Source: Oxytricha trifallax
Taxonomy: Eukaryota; Ciliophora; Spirotrichea; Sporadotrichida; Oxytrichidae
NCBI GenBank assembly: GCA_000711775.1
Contig: ARYC01017644.1
Span: 1 to 64,000 of the forward strand
Reading direction: 5' to 3'
Length of the DNA stretch: 64,000 bases
Below, in pieces: positions 61,000 to 64,000 of this stretch (position 1 is its first letter; each line of letters opens with the position of its first letter). The position numbers were made by a program, and so were the translations under genes. Below the pieces are notes generated by a model that saw nothing but the letters and a program-made list of their open reading frames with translations, searched no databases and had not been told where the DNA came from.

Positions 61000-63900
61000 T
61001 CATTGTCCATTTTAAATATTGCTACTGGTTTGAGAGTAATCTTGACTATTCCTTAAGCTGCTCTGATTTTAACTAATATTTGCTTATATCATCATTTTGA
61101 GTTTAAATTTCAAATCTGGGAATCTTTCCATAATTTAATCCCATTCAGTTATTAAGTTTGATATGTATTCTTCACCCAGTTATTCTTGCCCTATTATTTG
61201 ATAAATTTGTAGTATGTTATGGGAAATATTTAGGATAAGTTATCTTTAAGATAAATCACTTAAAGTGTCTTAGTAATATAAGATTTAATAATACATATTT
61301 GGATTCTATATTAAATGTAAGAAACATAAAATTAGTGAGTTAAATCTTTAGTTGCAGTTATAGTTTTTTGGATAGCTAACTCAGCTAATTGCTAGAAATT
61401 CTATTGATTTTAATTGCTTTATATCAAGTTAATGGATGATTATTCGGCAGTTTGCCTCAACATAGATTATTAAGAATTGTTGCTCATATCTTGAAATGAA
61501 TATGGTTTAAAACTCTAATGCTATTTTTAGTATTACTAGATCTTAGTCTAATTTATGTTGTGAAAGTTTGGACTCACTTCCTTCGTGCTTAAACTTTAGT
61601 TTTATTGATATTCCAAAGCGGTATTGTTTTAATTTTGAGATATCTAATATACAATTTCATCTCTCTGTTAAGAGAGTACACTATTCATTTGACATTGATA
61701 GAAATACAGTGCTTCTTAGTAAAATTGCATATTGTGATAGCAAGACGCTATTTCATAGAAGATATTTCTCGATTTTATCAATCTCTCTGATTGTATTTGT
61801 GAAAAATCTTAAATTGCATCTTGGTATCTATGAATGTTTTTTAGGATCATACCTCTTTACAGGAGAGATTTTTCATGATTAACTTTTATTTGTAGGGCTC
61901 TAAGAAAATAAATCAAAATCACAATAAATTATTCTTACTCGTTTATTGAATCCAAAGCTAAATTTATGTCATAGTATTTATTCGCTTAATCAGTATTCAT
62001 GTATAATAAGTTTTTATTAAAACAAAATAAAACAATCTCTTATATTTTTCATTATATTATAAAACTGCGACTTAAGTGCATAATATTTGAAGTTTCTGAT
62101 CGCAGCCTAACTAGTCTCAACACTCAAAATAACTTTATGAACATTTTCATAGTCTTTTAGTTTCATATAGCATTTAGCTATTAACAATACAGTCTAAATT
62201 AAATTTATATTTTATTTTTATATTTTACTCTGAAAGTTTAAAAGAGAGAGTTTGGGTCATCGTAATCTATTTTATCTAAGATAATTTCACATTGATTTAT
62301 TGCTTCTCTAAATTCAAGGAGTTTGTATAATTAAGTTGAAAAAAATTGTATTCATAAAAATTTTATCAAATATTACTTATTAAATAATTTAAAATAATTA
62401 TAGATGCACTTAGCTTGGTAGTATAATGCTAGAATATAGTCTTGGAGTGTGAATTGATTGAAGTCAAACACTTGCTAATTCTAAGTTGTTTTATTAACAT
62501 ATTCTTAATACTACTTTATGTAACAAGTCATCTGTTAAAGTGAACAGTTGTAGTCTCGTTCTTTAAACTTGCATATTCCTCTATAGAAAGAAGTTTAAGC
62601 ATATTTAAAAAAAAAACATTAAAGCTTACAAGTAAAGTTAGGCAATAGGTTAATTAGGGTTTAGAACCAATGATTACTCCAAGTCTTGAAGAGCTTGTTC
62701 AATATACTTAAGTCATTAATAAACTATGATTAAATAACTAGAAAATAGAAATTATTAAAATTAGGAAATAATAAAAGTCTGAAGTTAATAAGACCTCTCA
62801 AAAAGAAAGCTTATTATTTGGATAGTTACTTATATGAACTTCTGGAAATATGTTGGTTTACGATATTTAAGCAATCAGAAAACTACTTCTTGTTATAAAA
62901 TAAAAAATTAAAAGAATTCAGATATTTAATTATAATCATTTAAAGATATCTCTAAAATAGCTTACTACTTCCATCTTTAACTTATTAGCTTTTATTTATA
63001 GGACTAAATATTTTACTCTGGTTAATCTTAGGAGAAGCATAATTTTAGCTCGGCGAGATACTTCTCAAAGGCCCATCTTAAGTTGAAAATAACAATTTAT
63101 TACTTTATTAACTTAACACTAAGGGTTTTGAATTTGACTGAGCAGGTTGTCTATTATCAACAGTTTTTGTTATCATTTTATATTCAGCTTGTTTTCTTTT
63201 TTGCACAATAGTTAATGGAGAAAACAGTTTTTTAGTATTTTAGCTATTGTTGCTTAAAGCTCTATTTTTAATGTTCTAAGAATTTCCCACGCTTTACTTG
63301 CCAATTGAGCTATTTCTAAAGTTTGAGGTTGGTCTACTGTTTGTATTAGATTGTACTCCATATTTATTCTTTTGAGTGCTGACAAACATTTTAAGCCTAT
63401 CCTCTCTGTGTTAAGAATTGGAGGTGTTTCTATTAGGCTAAGGACTAACAGTGTTCAATCGTCGCCTTTGTCTCAAGAATTCATCTATTTTCACACTAAT
63501 GACTTGAATGTCTTATGTAGATTTTTATTAAGTTGGCTCTTTTGTTGATAATTTATTCACAGTAGTAAATTACTTTTATGATTAAGTTTGATTTGAGATC
63601 CCCTTAGAGTTTAGAGTCTTTTATGTTTTTGGGACTAGCTAAGATTTTTAACCACTCTTGTTGATTTTATTGTTAATTTGATAATTGATAACTTTGACAC
63701 CTTAGTTGATAGCAGAAACTTTTGGAGAGGTTGGTTTATATTAAACTCTTGAAGTATTCTAACTTATTTACTGTGAACTTGAGCTTTTACTAAGAGAAGT
63801 TGAAGCTGAAGGTTTAAATTACAATTAAAAAAAGTTTTTGAACTTTGCTAAACTGTTTCATGATACTAACTGATGACATATTCTTGAAAGATACATTGAA

Positions 63901-64000
63901 ATTAGAATTCTAATTATAAGAAACTCTGCTATTGTTTTGACTCGTACTCATAGGTGTGATACTTGATACTTCCCCTGATGAAATAATTTCTTTCTAAAAG
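61000..64000 (-). CDS. TPR-repeat protein with Ser/Gln-rich N-terminal part (5' end outside the window)
   Basis: The reading enters from the right edge with a Ser/Asn/Gln-rich linker (STSQNNSRVSYNQNSNFNVS; ASTSLSKSSSSQQISQNTS). Basic stretches follow (SPLTIVQKRKQAEYKMITKT). From about 62600 leftward come tetratricopeptide-like helices: FYRGICKFKERDYNCSLQQM, LLEFREAINQCEIILDKIDY, LLIAKCYMKLKDYENVHKVI and FYEIASCYHNMQFYQEALYF. TPR arrays bind protein partners. The tail ends in Ser/Asn-rich sequence at TGA 61000-61002. AT-rich interruptions (about 62190-62220, 62340-62400, 61890-61990) are likely introns or IESs. The start is not in the window. Confidence 0.6.

Noticed and set aside
61568..61882. 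Plus-strand ORF of 104 residues
   Set aside because: Antisense to the TPR gene, whose minus-strand helices read with conserved TPR spacing over the same bases.

Overview
The window looks like germline (micronuclear) DNA of a spirotrich ciliate, most probably Oxytricha or a close relative. Four observations support this. (1) The DNA is very AT-rich, and conserved proteins read through TAA and TAG as glutamine and end only at TGA. (2) A 4.1-kb transposon has C4A4 telomere-like ends, 85-bp inverted terminal repeats, an AAT target duplication and three decayed genes, which is the layout of an Oxytricha telomere-bearing element (TBE). (3) Genes are broken by AT-rich internal eliminated sequences (IESs) bounded by short direct repeats (pointers). 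(4) One gene is scrambled, with an inversion and 13-bp pointers. Simple ATG-to-stop ORFs therefore miss almost every real gene. The models here were read by hand with the ciliate code; outer limits are firmer than inner junctions.

Layout: 0.7-6.0 kb (-) leucine-rich-repeat protein; 6.3-11.4 kb (+) acyl-protein-thioesterase-like hydrolase split by the TBE (7194-11301); 12.3-21.0 kb (+) large protein with an N-myristoylation-type start and a DUF1765-like core, interrupted by about 4 kb of non-coding DNA holding a nested repeat element (12913-16244). Glycogen branching enzyme lies in three blocks: 21.1-22.5 kb (-), 28.8-30.4 kb (+) and 35.8-36.5 kb (+). Between the first two blocks sit a multi-pass membrane protein (-) and a CCCH zinc-finger protein (+). 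Between the second and third sit an alpha/beta hydrolase (-) and a fatty acid hydroxylase/sterol desaturase (+). Next come a BT1-family transporter (36.7-38.5 kb, -), a Sec12/PREB-like protein (39.0-40.6 kb, +) and a small unknown gene (40.8-41.3 kb, +). A TFIP11/NTR1-like splicing factor (-) has its 3' part at 41.5-42.2 kb and its 5' part at 46.9-50.5 kb, with two unrelated genes in the gap. Then follow coiled-coil proteins (50.7-53.9 and 54.1-58.2 kb, -), a Gln/Asn-rich protein (58.4-60.5 kb, +) and a TPR protein running off the right edge (-).

The genes do not form a pathway. They look like precursors of separate macronuclear nanochromosomes packed and interleaved in germline DNA. The most notable features are the inverted, interleaved branching-enzyme gene with exact 13-bp pointers; two genes whose inter-segment gaps hold complete unrelated genes; the TBE in a thioesterase; and a 3.3-kb palindrome-bounded insertion with a GC-rich decayed interior and 12-bp flanking repeats. 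No rRNA, convincing tRNA or CRISPR array was seen.
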